Notes under the pieces: model-generated
Database searches by the model: none
Told to the model about the DNA's origin: nothing
The model's input: only the letters and a program-made list of their open reading frames with translations
Shown here: in pieces, positions 18,422-27,020 of the stretch
Layout: the number at the start of each line of letters is the position of its first letter
Numbering within the stretch: the first letter of the stretch is position 1
Program-made: the position numbers and the translations under genes
Assembly (NCBI RefSeq): GCF_900103615.1
Contig: NZ_FNGW01000004.1
Coordinates: forward strand, 248,001-312,000
Length of the DNA: 64,000 bases
Reading direction: 5' to 3'
From: Romboutsia lituseburensis DSM 797
Lineage (GTDB): Bacteria; Bacillota; Clostridia; Peptostreptococcales; Peptostreptococcaceae

Positions 18422-18939
18422 CAAATCACCCCATAATTAAATTTTTGTCTAATAATATAAAAAATATATGTTTTATAATAACAGGGAGATTATTTAAATG
18501 CAAGTTAAAAAAAATTAACTTCAAAAATTGAAAAAATAAAACAAATCAATATTATGCAATTAAAGTATGTCTAGCTTAAATAAACAACGTATAAATAAGT
18601 TAAATACTTATAATATGAACTATTAAATGGTTATTTGTAATTATAAAATAAAGCGATGATTTATACGTTTGGATGTCTGAAAAATGAATAAAAAAAAATG
18701 AAAAAGTCATAAATTAATAAATAGAAGTAAAAAATATACAAAAGGTTACACGGCTGTAACTTAGTTAACGAATTTGTAATCTAAAGTAACAGCCGTGTAA
18801 CTGTTATATGTAAATTAATTATGATAATATTAAATCATAGAAAAGAGACAAACCAAATTCAATAAACTAAAAACAAAATAGTGATTGAAGAAACAAGTTA
18901 GTTGAATTTTTACATATAATCATAATAGTAGAGGATGGG
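18422..18939. other. 518-bp intergenic region between divergent genes
   Basis: AT-rich region carrying the promoters of the symporter gene (minus) and of the secreted-protein gene (plus). Apart from the inverted repeat at 18746-18800 no RNA motif, SigD-like promoter or ORF was recognised. Confidence 0.5.
18746..18800. repeat. long near-perfect inverted repeat
   Basis: TTACACGGCTGTAACTTAG (18746-18764) faces CTAAAGTAACAGCCGTGTAA (18781-18800) across a 16-bp spacer. The outer 12 bp are perfect. The GC-rich core CACGGCTGT stands out in this AT-rich region. No T-tract follows, so a terminator is unlikely. It could be an operator for a dimeric regulator or an RNA stem in the leader of the downstream gene. 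Confidence 0.75.
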
Positions 18940-19644
18940 ATGAAAATGAAAAGAGCAATAACAGCATTATCAATATTATGTGGAGGATTATTATTTGTAA
19001 ATCCAGTGGCAAATATATTTGCACAAGGTACTAATACTAATCAAGTTATAGAACAAGCTCAAACTACTGAAAACAGCACTAATAAAGAAATAACTAACCA
19101 ACCGATAGTAAAAGCAAATGAAACAGTAGCAAAAGAACAAAAAGAAGAAGTTAAGTCTAAAAATATAGAAACAAACAATAATGTTGTAAATAAAGTAAAC
19201 AAAATAGAAACAACTCAAAAACAAGAAAATGTAAAAGATGAAGTTAAAATAGATAAAGTAGAAAAAGAAGAACCTAAAGAAGAAAACAAAGATGTTGTAA
19301 AAGAAGAAAACAATACTCAAGTTAAAGATGAACAACAAGATGTAGAAAAAGAACAAGTTACTACAGAAGAACCTAAAAAAGAAGAACCTAAAGATGAAAG
19401 CAATGTAGAAGTTATAAATGTATTAAACAAAGAACAAGCTCAAGAAGTATTAAAAATGTATAAAAAAGATGTACAATTTACATATGAAGGTGATGAAAAC
19501 AACTTCCAAGCATTAAGCCAAAGAGGATTAAGCGGATACGTATTCTTCCCAGACTATGATACTGATCTAGGATTCTTTGTTGACAAAAATACAGCTAGCA
19601 TATACTACTTCCACCCAAGTGGATATCTTGAATTAGCTTTATAA
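18940..19644 (+). CDS. secreted Lys/Glu-rich protein of unknown function
   Basis: A 234-residue protein with a signal peptide (Lys/Arg start, hydrophobic stretch, likely cleavage after NIFA at about residue 29). A long low-complexity region rich in Lys, Glu, Val, Asn and Thr (about 30-155) follows, then a more ordered C-terminal domain (about 160-234) containing YEGDENNFQALSQRGLSG and VFFPDYDTDLGFFVDKNT. No LPxTG, SH3 or cell-wall-binding repeat was seen. GAGG precedes ATG 18940. I do not recognise the C-terminal domain. The charged region looks like a cell-wall-spanning linker. Confidence 0.75.
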   Translation: MKMKRAITALSILCGGLLFVNPVANIFAQGTNTNQVIEQAQTTENSTNKEITNQPIVKANETVAKEQKEEVKSKNIETNNNVVNKVNKIETTQKQENVKDEVKIDKVEKEEPKEENKDVVKEENNTQVKDEQQDVEKEQVTTEEPKKEEPKDESNVEVINVLNKEQAQEVLKMYKKDVQFTYEGDENNFQALSQRGLSGYVFFPDYDTDLGFFVDKNTASIYYFHPSGYLELAL

Positions 19645-19656
19645 AATAAGTTTTTT

Positions 19657-19690
19657 AAAACCTATCTCATATTTGAGGTAGGTTTTTTTA
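19657..19690 (+). terminator. intrinsic terminator
   Basis: AAAACCTATCTCA pairs with TGAGGTAGGTTTT across TATT, with a T-tract, just after the secreted-protein gene. Confidence 0.92.
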
Positions 19691-19691
19691 C

Positions 19692-19757
19692 GTGCAACAG
19701 ATGAAGTCGTTGATTATATGAAGTGTAGTGATTACGCAGTTACTTAAGTGAAGCGGA
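19692..19757 (-). repeat. dispersed intergenic repeat, copy C (reverse orientation)
   Basis: Read on the minus strand, the blocks CGCTTCACTTAAGTAACTGC, CACTACACTT and ATCAACGACTTCATCTGTTGC align with copy A over its whole length, at clearly lower identity. It lies between a terminator and the SigD promoter of the transglycosylase gene. Confidence 0.7.
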
Positions 19758-19790
19758 TTTTTTTATTGAGAAAATAGTATTTTTAATATA

Positions 19791-19817
19791 TAAAGCATCA
19801 GTGTATGTATCCGTATA
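19791..19817 (+). promoter_or_regulatory. SigD (sigma-28) promoter of the transglycosylase gene
   Basis: TAAA (19791-19794), exactly 15 bases, then TCCGTATA (19810-19817). This fits the sigma-28 pattern TAAA-N15-GCCGATAT and matches the other SigD-like sites in the window. It ends 33 bases before the gene start. Confidence 0.8.
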
Positions 19818-19850
19818 AATAAAGAGACAAACTATTTGAGGTGATAAAAA

Positions 19851-20534
19851 ATGATTGATAAGTTACAATTATTAGAAATGACATCTAAATTATCATTTGG
19901 AGGATCAAATAATTGTAGTTGTAATAACTCTTCTAACAACAATGCATTTGATATGATAATGATAAGTTTATTAAAAGCTATAGCGCAAACGAATGAGGGC
20001 ACAAATATAAGTTATGCCAATACAAATATACAAAATAATAATTCGAGTAATAATAATTCGAATTTAACATTAGAAACACCAAATAGTATTCAAAATACAA
20101 ATAAAGTACAGTCAACAAATAAAAACCAAGACGTAAATCAAAGGATAGATAATGCAGTAGGTATAGCATCTAAAAAATATGGAGTAGATGAAAACTTGAT
20201 AAGAGCAATTATAAAAGTTGAATCTAATTTTAATCCTAATTGTGTATCTAGGGCAGGTGCAAAAGGGTTAATGCAACTTATGCCAGAAAACTGTAGGGAT
20301 TTAGGTGTGAAAGACCCATTAAATATAGAAGAAAATATAGATGGTGGGACTAGGCATATAAAAGAATACTTAGATAAATATAATGGAGATGTGGAAATGG
20401 CATTAATGGCCTATAATGGTGGTCCAACTAGAATGGCTAGAAGAGGTGTAAAATCTATAAATGATATTTACAAAATGCCAAAAGAAACTCAAAATTATGT
20501 TCCAAAAGTAATGAAGTATTATAAGGGTATATAA
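19851..20534 (+). CDS. lytic transglycosylase (SLT domain)
   Basis: A 227-residue protein. The N-terminal half is Asn/Ser-rich and probably disordered (about 50-100). The C-terminal SLT domain (about 103-227) has catalytic Glu124 in IIKVESNFNP, followed by GAKGLMQLMP and ALMAYNGG. It cleaves peptidoglycan glycan strands. There is no signal peptide, so flagellar or non-classical export is likely. A SigD promoter directly upstream, and its place at the head of the late flagellar cluster as in C. difficile, suggest it opens the wall for flagellar assembly. Confidence 0.9.
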   Translation: MIDKLQLLEMTSKLSFGGSNNCSCNNSSNNNAFDMIMISLLKAIAQTNEGTNISYANTNIQNNNSSNNNSNLTLETPNSIQNTNKVQSTNKNQDVNQRIDNAVGIASKKYGVDENLIRAIIKVESNFNPNCVSRAGAKGLMQLMPENCRDLGVKDPLNIEENIDGGTRHIKEYLDKYNGDVEMALMAYNGGPTRMARRGVKSINDIYKMPKETQNYVPKVMKYYKGI

Positions 20535-20538
20535 ATAT

Positions 20539-20566
20539 AAAAATTAGCTTTATTAAAGCTAATTTT
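20539..20566. terminator. bidirectional intrinsic terminator
   Basis: AAAAATTAGCTT pairs with AAAGCTAATTTTT, with A- and T-tracts on the two sides. It separates the convergent transglycosylase and LytTR genes. Confidence 0.85.
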
Positions 20567-21315
20567 TATATTATTTTTAGCATAACTAATAACTTGTCTT
20601 TTAATGTTTTAAATCTTTTTTCTGAAACTGGAATAATTTTTGAATTTATAATGACAGAACTTCTTGTTAGTTTATTTATTCTTTTTATATTTATTATAAA
20701 ATTATCATGGCATCTAAAAAATGTTGATGGGCATAGTTTTCTTTCTAGCTGATCAATAGTGTATCCTGTTTCTACACATTTATTAGATGTATAAATTAAA
20801 CAGTGATTTCCACGAGATTCTATAAATGAAATAGAGCGAGTGGAGACTCCTGATAAAACTACTAATGGTTTATCTACATTTTCAGAATTCTTAAATTGAA
20901 AAATATTATTTAAAGACTTATTATTTTTTGATTTAGAGTTTTTTAAATCATTAAGACAGCTAGAAACTTCATCTTCAAAAGATTCATATTTTAAAGGCAT
21001 TAAAATATATCTAAAATCTTTCAAACAAAATCCATTCAACATAAAGTCCATTATTTCAGGGATAAATATTATTTGCGAATTTTTATAAATTGACTTAAAT
21101 TTATTGTGTATAGAGTGAACAGATTGTTCACTATTTAAATTAATCTTTAAAAATAATATATCTAAATTTTTAGGTGGAGAATATACTAGGTGATCAAAAG
21201 AACTATATTTAGATAATTTGTACTTTAAGTGATTAGATGATGAAAAATCCTTCAAAAAACTACTTAATATATCTGCTTGTTTTGAATCATTGCAACAAAT
21301 GCTTATATTAATCAT
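20566..21315 (-). CDS. LytTR DNA-binding regulator with a degenerate receiver domain
   Basis: A 249-residue protein. The C-terminal LytTR domain (about 145-249) shows ISFIESRGNHCLIYT, FFRCHDNFIININ-like sequence and IPVSEKRFKTLKD. The N-terminal part has receiver-like order, but the phospho-acceptor position in LDILFLKIN is Lys57 rather than Asp, and the conserved Lys-Pro pair is MP. It therefore looks like a pseudo-receiver that cannot be phosphorylated in the usual way. No histidine kinase is adjacent. AAGGAG precedes the start. It is convergent to the SLT gene and divergent from the EAL-domain gene. Confidence 0.88.
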   Translation of the reverse strand: MINISICCNDSKQADILSSFLKDFSSSNHLKYKLSKYSSFDHLVYSPPKNLDILFLKINLNSEQSVHSIHNKFKSIYKNSQIIFIPEIMDFMLNGFCLKDFRYILMPLKYESFEDEVSSCLNDLKNSKSKNNKSLNNIFQFKNSENVDKPLVVLSGVSTRSISFIESRGNHCLIYTSNKCVETGYTIDQLERKLCPSTFFRCHDNFIINIKRINKLTRSSVIINSKIIPVSEKRFKTLKDKLLVMLKII

Positions 21316-21337
21316 AAAAATTCTCCTTAAAATAAAA

Positions 21338-21410
21338 AATTCTCTTTGCTTAAGACACTACGTGGGTTCTAAATTTAATCTGGCCAACGAATTCGTCCGT
21401 TGTTTAAATA
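21338..21410 (+). repeat. dispersed intergenic repeat, copy D
   Basis: TTTGCTTAAGACACTACGTG, then TCTGGCCAACGAATTCGTCC and GTTGTTTAAA: full-length match to copy A with scattered substitutions. It starts in the leader region of the minus-strand LytTR gene. Confidence 0.8.
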
Positions 21411-21690
21411 TTAAATATTAAAATAGTTAACTAAGTAACAATTCTTCAATAGATTAAAATATCCTCTCTAAAGAATATTCCATACTAAGAGTATTGATTC
21501 AATAAAAATTTTATATTCAGATTTAAAACTAAAATACTAATAAAATGTAACTTTTAAATAGCTCAAAAGGCTAAAGAAATTAAAATAGTATACGTACAAT
21601 TTTAGTAATGAATTATAAAATCCTAAAAGTGAAATATAAATACATTTATTTAGATATACGTGTATTTAGAAAGTACGGGGAGAATGAGCG
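21411..21690. other. AT-rich region between divergent LytTR and EAL genes
   Basis: With repeat copy D this makes a 375-bp gene-free stretch. It must hold promoters of both flanking genes, but no SigD-type site was found. AAATACA and TGTATTT flank a possible weak hairpin just upstream of the EAL gene. Confidence 0.4.
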
Positions 21691-23013
21691 ATGCAAGAAG
21701 GTAAAATGAAATTAAACCAAAGAATTAACCCTTATAGTAGGTGGGATATGCCTGGTGCAATTGAAAAGGTTAAAATGTACTTGAATAAACGAGATAAATT
21801 TACAGGTCTTTATAATAGAAATTATTTTTTCTATTGTTTAGGTCAAAAGAAAAATGGAACGTTTATAAAAATTAAATTTATGGGGATTAATTTTATAAAC
21901 TTAAATTCAGGTATAAAAACTGGTGATGAAATTATACAACATATATCAAAAACATTAAAAAATATAAGGGCGAATTGTATAGCATCTAGGTTGTCTGGAA
22001 CTAAATTTGGGTTGTACACTGAAGAAACAGAAATAAATTATATAAGACAAATAATAGAAGAGATTATTACTATTACTAATAGTATTAGTAATAATAGTGA
22101 CAATATAAAAGTATCGGCTAGTATTGGAGCTGTTATTTACAATAATAACGACTTTAGCATAAAAGATGCATCTAACAAACTAGAAATATCACTTTCGAAT
22201 TGCATTAGAAAAGGAAATAACAAATATGAAATATACAATGAAAAATATGAACCACATATAAATATTGAAAGTATAGAAAAATCAATAGAAAGTGGAGAAA
22301 TAACATTGTACTATCAACCGAAAGTAGATGTTAAAAGTAAAAAAATAAAAGGGGTAGAAGCTTTAATTAGATGGTTTGATGAGGAATATGGATACATAAC
22401 ACCTAACAAGTTGATAGGATTTGCTGAAAATACTGGATACATAAGCTCTTTAGGTAGATGGATAATAAGAAAAGCATGTGAAGAAATAAAAGAATTAAAT
22501 GATACATTAGATCAAAGGATAGACTTGTCTGTAAACATATCACCTTATCAATTAGAAGATGAAAAATTTTTAAATGATATAAAAGATATAGTTAAAGAAA
22601 TTGGATTTGATCAGGAATTACTAAAACTTGAAATTACTGAAAATGAAAATATGGAATCTATAGATAAAATTCACCAAATATTTAGAGAAATAAAAAGTAC
22701 AGGAATCAAAGTATCTATAGATGATTTTGGAAAAGGATACAACTCAATTGACTATATAAAAAATTATAACGTGGACGAAATTAAAATTGATAAATCGCTT
22801 GTAGAATACCTAGAAAATAATCCGTTATTTATAAAGAGTTTAATAAATATGATTCATACAACAAATGCATATGTAGTTGCAGAAGGAGTAGAGAGAAAAG
22901 TAGAATATGATTTTTTAGAAAGAATGGGATGTGATTTTATACAAGGATACTATTGCTATAAACCTATGTCATTTAACAGCCTGTTAGAGATAATTAAAAA
23001 AGATACAATATAA
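21691..23013 (+). CDS. cyclic-di-GMP phosphodiesterase with degenerate GGDEF and intact EAL domain
   Basis: A 440-residue cytoplasmic protein. The GGDEF-like domain (about 30-185) has SGTKF at 102-106 in place of GGDEF, so it is probably not a cyclase and may bind GTP. The EAL domain (about 195-435) keeps the catalytic residues: EALIRW at 223, NIS, EITEN, DDFGKGYNS at 344, KIDKSL at 365, and EGVE at 398. It should hydrolyse c-di-GMP. ACGGGGAGAA precedes ATG 21691. It lies inside a flagellar region whose early operon has a c-di-GMP riboswitch, so local relief of c-di-GMP repression is plausible. Confidence 0.92.
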   Translation: MQEGKMKLNQRINPYSRWDMPGAIEKVKMYLNKRDKFTGLYNRNYFFYCLGQKKNGTFIKIKFMGINFINLNSGIKTGDEIIQHISKTLKNIRANCIASRLSGTKFGLYTEETEINYIRQIIEEIITITNSISNNSDNIKVSASIGAVIYNNNDFSIKDASNKLEISLSNCIRKGNNKYEIYNEKYEPHINIESIEKSIESGEITLYYQPKVDVKSKKIKGVEALIRWFDEEYGYITPNKLIGFAENTGYISSLGRWIIRKACEEIKELNDTLDQRIDLSVNISPYQLEDEKFLNDIKDIVKEIGFDQELLKLEITENENMESIDKIHQIFREIKSTGIKVSIDDFGKGYNSIDYIKNYNVDEIKIDKSLVEYLENNPLFIKSLINMIHTTNAYVVAEGVERKVEYDFLERMGCDFIQGYYCYKPMSFNSLLEIIKKDTI

Positions 23014-23043
23014 TGTAGCTAATAAAGAATCATTTAAAAAAAC

Positions 23044-23070
23044 TTAAGTAAGAAAAGAAATAACCGTATG
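23044..23070 (+). promoter_or_regulatory. SigD promoter of the yaaR-flgM-flgK operon
   Basis: TTAA, 15 bases, then ACCGTATG. A TATAAT at 23072-23077 immediately downstream may be a second, sigma-A-type -10 without a good -35. It precedes yaaR by about 47 bases. Confidence 0.7.
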
Positions 23071-23116
23071 ATATAATAGAGGATAAAACAATATATCAAC
23101 ATTATAGAGGTTTAAT

Positions 23117-23539
23117 ATGAAAGTAGGAAATGTAGGACTTAATACAGGTTTGAATATAGAAAGTAAAGGCAACAAGAATAGATCGGATTTTAGTGAAAGT
23201 TTTAATCAAGCAAACAAAGCCAAAACAAAAGAAGAACTAGAATCATACATGAAAGAGATTAAGTCAATAGGTGAAAGATTAGTAGCAACTCAAAACTATA
23301 CAGATGTTATAAAATACAAACAAGTAATTAAAGGATATTTAAAATCTGTTGTAGATTATGTGTATAGCTTAAATCAAAATACTAGCTTTTGGGATGGTAA
23401 TTATTTTACAACTGTAAAAACAGTAAATGAAAAGTTAGATGAAATGACAAGAGAATTAATGTATGAACAAAAAGAAAATATAGATATGGCATCTAAAATA
23501 GATGAAATTAACGGACTTTTATTAGATATATATATGTAA
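23117..23539 (+). CDS. YaaR-like (DUF327) protein of the flagellar operon
   Basis: A 140-residue helical protein. The C-terminal half, GYLKSVVDYVYSLNQNTSF...TVKTVNEKLDEMTRELM...SKIDEINGLLLDIYM, matches the YaaR/DUF327 family, whose role is unknown. It is the first gene of the late flagellar operon, 12 bases before the FliN-like gene, which is also the order I recall in C. difficile. A SigD promoter lies just upstream. GAGG precedes the ATG. Confidence 0.8.
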   Translation: MKVGNVGLNTGLNIESKGNKNRSDFSESFNQANKAKTKEELESYMKEIKSIGERLVATQNYTDVIKYKQVIKGYLKSVVDYVYSLNQNTSFWDGNYFTTVKTVNEKLDEMTRELMYEQKENIDMASKIDEINGLLLDIYM

Positions 23540-23550
23540 GGAGGCAGATT

Positions 23551-23883
23551 ATGAACGACAATAATATAATAACAACTGACAGTGTGATATATGAAGCTCA
23601 ATTTGAACAATTAGTTGAGGGAGAAAAAGTACCTTTAAATGCTTTAAATGACATAATGGAAGCACAAATGGATATAGAGGTACTAATGGGAGAAACTAAG
23701 GAAAAAATAGGAAAAATAGTTAATTATAAAGTGGGAGATATAATTAAGTTAGATAAACACCTAGAAGAAACTTTAGATATAAGTGTAAATGGAAAAGTAA
23801 TTGCTAGTGGAGAAAGTATAATAATTGACAATAGACTAGGAATTAGACTATCTAAAATTAAAAAAGAAGAGGATGGGATGTAA
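23551..23883 (+). CDS. FliN-like SpoA-domain protein (first of two FliN copies)
   Basis: A 110-residue protein whose second half (VNYKVGDIIKLDKHLEETLDISVNGKVIASGESIIIDNRLGIRLSKI) is a surface-presentation-of-antigens/FliN domain. FliN domains build the bottom of the switch complex. A second FliN is encoded at 57970 beside fliM. This one lies in the SigD-driven late operon and could be an alternative or regulatory switch component. AGGAGG precedes the start. Confidence 0.85.
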   Translation: MNDNNIITTDSVIYEAQFEQLVEGEKVPLNALNDIMEAQMDIEVLMGETKEKIGKIVNYKVGDIIKLDKHLEETLDISVNGKVIASGESIIIDNRLGIRLSKIKKEEDGM

Positions 23884-23909
23884 TACTCAAATTTTTAAGG
23901 AGGGATAAT

Positions 23910-24194
23910 ATGAATATAAATAAAGTTAATTTTGCAAATGTGAATAATGTATATAAAATAAATAAACAAGAAAATAAACAAGAAACTACTCAACAATCTG
24001 TATCAAAAAGCACAAAGGATACAGTAGAAATATCAGACTTAGGCAAATACTTAAATAAAGTAAATACTAGTAAAGAAGAGATAAACATGGATAAAGTTAA
24101 TGATATAAAAGCAAGAATAGAGAATGGGACATATAAAGTAGATTCAAAAGATTTAGCAAAAAAAATAATACAACATATGAAGGGGGATATATAA
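23910..24194 (+). CDS. flgM: FlgM, anti-sigma-D factor
   Basis: A 94-residue protein with the FlgM pattern: a disordered polar N-terminus, then VEISDLGKYL, then the sigma-binding C-terminal helices NMDKVNDIKARIENGTYKVDSKDLAKKIIQHM. FlgM holds SigD inactive until the hook is finished and FlgM is exported. It is followed directly by flgN. AAGGAGGG precedes the ATG. The SigD promoter upstream gives the usual feedback loop. Confidence 0.9.
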   Translation: MNINKVNFANVNNVYKINKQENKQETTQQSVSKSTKDTVEISDLGKYLNKVNTSKEEINMDKVNDIKARIENGTYKVDSKDLAKKIIQHMKGDI

Positions 24195-24608
24195 TTGAGC
24201 CCAGAGTTAAAAGTGGTAATATTTGAAGAAAGAAAATTATTAAAAAATTTATTAACTATGTTAGATGAACAATATGATTTGATTATAAATAAAGAAGTCA
24301 TGAAGTTAGATAAAATCGCAAAAGACTTAGATGAAATCGCAAAGGATTTAGCTAGAATAGAAATCAAGAGAAGAAACATAATGGGTAGTGATACTAGCAT
24401 GCAAGAAACTATAAAAGTTTGCGATGATGAAAATATAAAACAAGCCTATGAAGAGATAAAATCTACTTTAAAAATGGTAGAAATGCAAAAAGAAGCTAAT
24501 GCAACCCTTATAAAACAAAGGTTGTTTTTTACTACAAAAATGATAAATGCAATAAAACCAAATAAAGGTGCAGGTACATATAATGCTTATGGACAAGTAG
24601 GAAAATAA
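24195..24608 (+). CDS. flgN: FlgN-like chaperone for FlgK and FlgL
   Basis: A 137-residue, mostly alpha-helical protein, with start codon TTG at 24195 immediately after the flgM stop and GGGGGAT upstream. Heptad-like helices and the position between flgM and flgK match FlgN export chaperones, which escort the hook-associated proteins. No catalytic motif is seen. Sequence similarity within this family is weak, so the call rests mainly on gene order. Confidence 0.8.
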   Translation: MSPELKVVIFEERKLLKNLLTMLDEQYDLIINKEVMKLDKIAKDLDEIAKDLARIEIKRRNIMGSDTSMQETIKVCDDENIKQAYEEIKSTLKMVEMQKEANATLIKQRLFFTTKMINAIKPNKGAGTYNAYGQVGK

Positions 24609-24624
24609 ATATAGGAGGAATATT

Positions 24625-25995
24625 ATGGCGGGATTATTAGGAACATTACATTCAGCAGGTTCAGGAATGAGAGTAAGTCAAACCTCAATCCAAACTGCTT
24701 CTCATAATATAAATAATATGAATACTCCTGGGTATTCAAGACAAAGAGTAGAGCAAAAAGCAAGTAGCGCATATAGTTATCCAGGATACAACAGCAAGTT
24801 AGGGGCTGGACAGTTAGGAACAGGTGTTGAAGCTACGGATGTTATAAGAATGAGAAATACTTTTTACGATTTTCAATTTAGAAGTGAATCTCATAACTAT
24901 GGTGAGATAGGTGTTAAATATGAACACTACACAAATATGGAAAAAATATTTAATGAACCATCAGACACATCTATATCTGCATCAATTGCAAACTTCTTTA
25001 GTAGTTGGCAAGAACTTTCTAAAAATCCTACGGATGTAGCGTCTAAAGATATAGTTGTTCAAAATAGTAAATACTTAGCGGATAAGATAAGTAATATAAA
25101 AGAAAAATTAGATAGTTTATCATCTCAAGCAGACAAAAAACTTAATGATGATGTTAAAGAAATAAATGATATGCTTAATCAATTAAAAGAATTAGATAAG
25201 CAAATTAAAATTGTTCAAGGTAGTGGTAAGTCTCCTAATGACTTAATGGATGAAAGAGATAAAATACTTGATGATTTAAGCTTTAAAATGAATTTAGGAA
25301 ATGATGATATAAAAGAAGCTTTTGAGGGTGGTCTATCAAAAGTTGAAATAACTGAAACTGGTGGAAAAAAACAATTAACTCTAACATATGGAGATCCTGC
25401 TAAAACTAAAGATATACCAGCTGATAAAATATCAGGAGAAATAAAAGGTTCTTTAGAGATGATAGACAAGGTTAAAGAATATTCAAATAGTTTAACTGAG
25501 CTAGCAAAAGGAGTAGCAAAAGGAGTTAATAATGTTTTAAATGGAAGAGATATAAATGATACTACAGATTTACCTGATGATAAAAAATTATTTATAGTAG
25601 ATGATAAAAATAATCCTATAATAAAAGTTAATCAAGACCTATTAGATAACCCTAGAGATTTAAATATAACAACTGAAATAGCTAATCAAATGTATCATTT
25701 AAAAGATAAAAAAATAAAAATAGGGAATCCAGAAGAAGAAACAACTATAGATAAATTCTATAATAACGTAATACAAAAATTAGGTAATGAGACACAAGAA
25801 GTAATAAGGAATGAAAAAAATCAAAGTAAAATACTTAAAGAAATAGATAATTTAAGACTAAATGTATCAGGAGTATCGTTAGATGAAGAAATGGTAAGCT
25901 TGATACAATTCCAACATGCATATAATGCAAGTGCAAAAGTAATATCTACAATAGATTCTTTATTAGATGTAGTAATAAATGGTCTAAAAAGATAA
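24625..25995 (+). CDS. flgK: FlgK, hook-associated protein 1
   Basis: A 456-residue protein. The N-terminus has the flagellar rod/hook motif ASHNINNMNTPGYSRQRVE (about 31-49) and the C-terminus ends SGVSLDEEMVSLIQFQHAYNASAKVISTIDSLLDVVINGL, the HAP1 coiled-coil signature. FlgK is the first hook-filament junction protein. FlgN upstream is its chaperone; flgL follows by 13 bases. AGGAGG precedes the start. Confidence 0.95.
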   Translation: MAGLLGTLHSAGSGMRVSQTSIQTASHNINNMNTPGYSRQRVEQKASSAYSYPGYNSKLGAGQLGTGVEATDVIRMRNTFYDFQFRSESHNYGEIGVKYEHYTNMEKIFNEPSDTSISASIANFFSSWQELSKNPTDVASKDIVVQNSKYLADKISNIKEKLDSLSSQADKKLNDDVKEINDMLNQLKELDKQIKIVQGSGKSPNDLMDERDKILDDLSFKMNLGNDDIKEAFEGGLSKVEITETGGKKQLTLTYGDPAKTKDIPADKISGEIKGSLEMIDKVKEYSNSLTELAKGVAKGVNNVLNGRDINDTTDLPDDKKLFIVDDKNNPIIKVNQDLLDNPRDLNITTEIANQMYHLKDKKIKIGNPEEETTIDKFYNNVIQKLGNETQEVIRNEKNQSKILKEIDNLRLNVSGVSLDEEMVSLIQFQHAYNASAKVISTIDSLLDVVINGLKR

Positions 25996-26008
25996 TTAGG
26001 AGGAAAAT

Positions 26009-27007
26009 ATGAGAATAACTAATACTTCAATGACAAGAAATCACATGTACGATACACAACAAAATTTAACAAGAATGAACAAAATAAGTGAACAATTAGA
26101 TTCGGGAAAAGTTATAAATAGAGTATCTGATGATCCACATAAAGCTATAAGGATAATGAATTTAAATAATGAAATACGTTACACTGAAAAATATAACTAT
26201 AATGTAGATGAAGTAGTAGGATGGATGGAAACCACAGACGGATCTTTAGATCATTTTGGAAATATACTTAACGATATAAAAAAGAATATACTAGAAGTTG
26301 GTAATGGCGTATACAACGATGAAGAACTTAAAGCTATTCAATCTGAAATGAATGAAAAAATAAAAGATCTTGGTAATGTACTTAATACAACCTATGCAGG
26401 TAAGTATATGTATGGAGGTACTAATGTAGATGAACCGCCAATAAATGTTTTAGTAGATGATGAAACTGGAGTGGTAACATTACAATTAAATCCTAATTCT
26501 AATACAGATAATTTAAAAGCTGATATATCTGATGGAATAAATATAGACTATAATTTATCAGCAGGTGAAATCTTTACGCAAGAACATCTAGATGCAATAA
26601 ATAGCTTATCGGCTACAATGAATGCTATGATAACTGGTGAAAAAGTACAAGTAAAATCGGATGGGACATTAGAAAAAAATCCAGATGGTACAACTAAAAA
26701 GGCAACTGTGGATAAAGTAAAAGAAAGAGAATTGTTAAACTCAAATATAAAAGGTAAAATTGATAATTTATCTAACCATGCACTAGATGAAAGAACTTCA
26801 CTTGGAGTTAGAGCTAGTACAGCTGAAAAAGTTAGAGAACTTAATGACGAGAATATACTAAATATGAAAGGTGTATTATCGTTAGATCAGGATGTTGATC
26901 ATGTTGAAAAATTTATAGAGTTAAAATCAGCAGAATTAGTATATCAAGCATCTATACAAGTAGGAGCTAAATTAATACAACCTACAATATTAGATTATAT
27001 GAGATAG
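26009..27007 (+). CDS. flgL: FlgL, hook-associated protein 3
   Basis: A 332-residue flagellin-like protein starting MRITNTSMTRNHMYDTQQNLTRMNKISEQLDSGK and containing the INRVSDDPHKA block (residues about 36-47). The C-terminal helix runs SAELVYQASIQVGAKLIQPTILDYMR. It sits between FlgK and the filament. AGGAGG precedes the ATG. Confidence 0.95.
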   Translation: MRITNTSMTRNHMYDTQQNLTRMNKISEQLDSGKVINRVSDDPHKAIRIMNLNNEIRYTEKYNYNVDEVVGWMETTDGSLDHFGNILNDIKKNILEVGNGVYNDEELKAIQSEMNEKIKDLGNVLNTTYAGKYMYGGTNVDEPPINVLVDDETGVVTLQLNPNSNTDNLKADISDGINIDYNLSAGEIFTQEHLDAINSLSATMNAMITGEKVQVKSDGTLEKNPDGTTKKATVDKVKERELLNSNIKGKIDNLSNHALDERTSLGVRASTAEKVRELNDENILNMKGVLSLDQDVDHVEKFIELKSAELVYQASIQVGAKLIQPTILDYMR

Positions 27008-27020
27008 CCAGGAGGTAATT

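Noticed and set aside
18991-19356. Minus-strand ORF of 121 residues rich in Phe, Tyr and Ile
   Set aside because: It is the antisense shadow of the Lys/Glu-rich region of the secreted protein, with no start signals and extreme composition.
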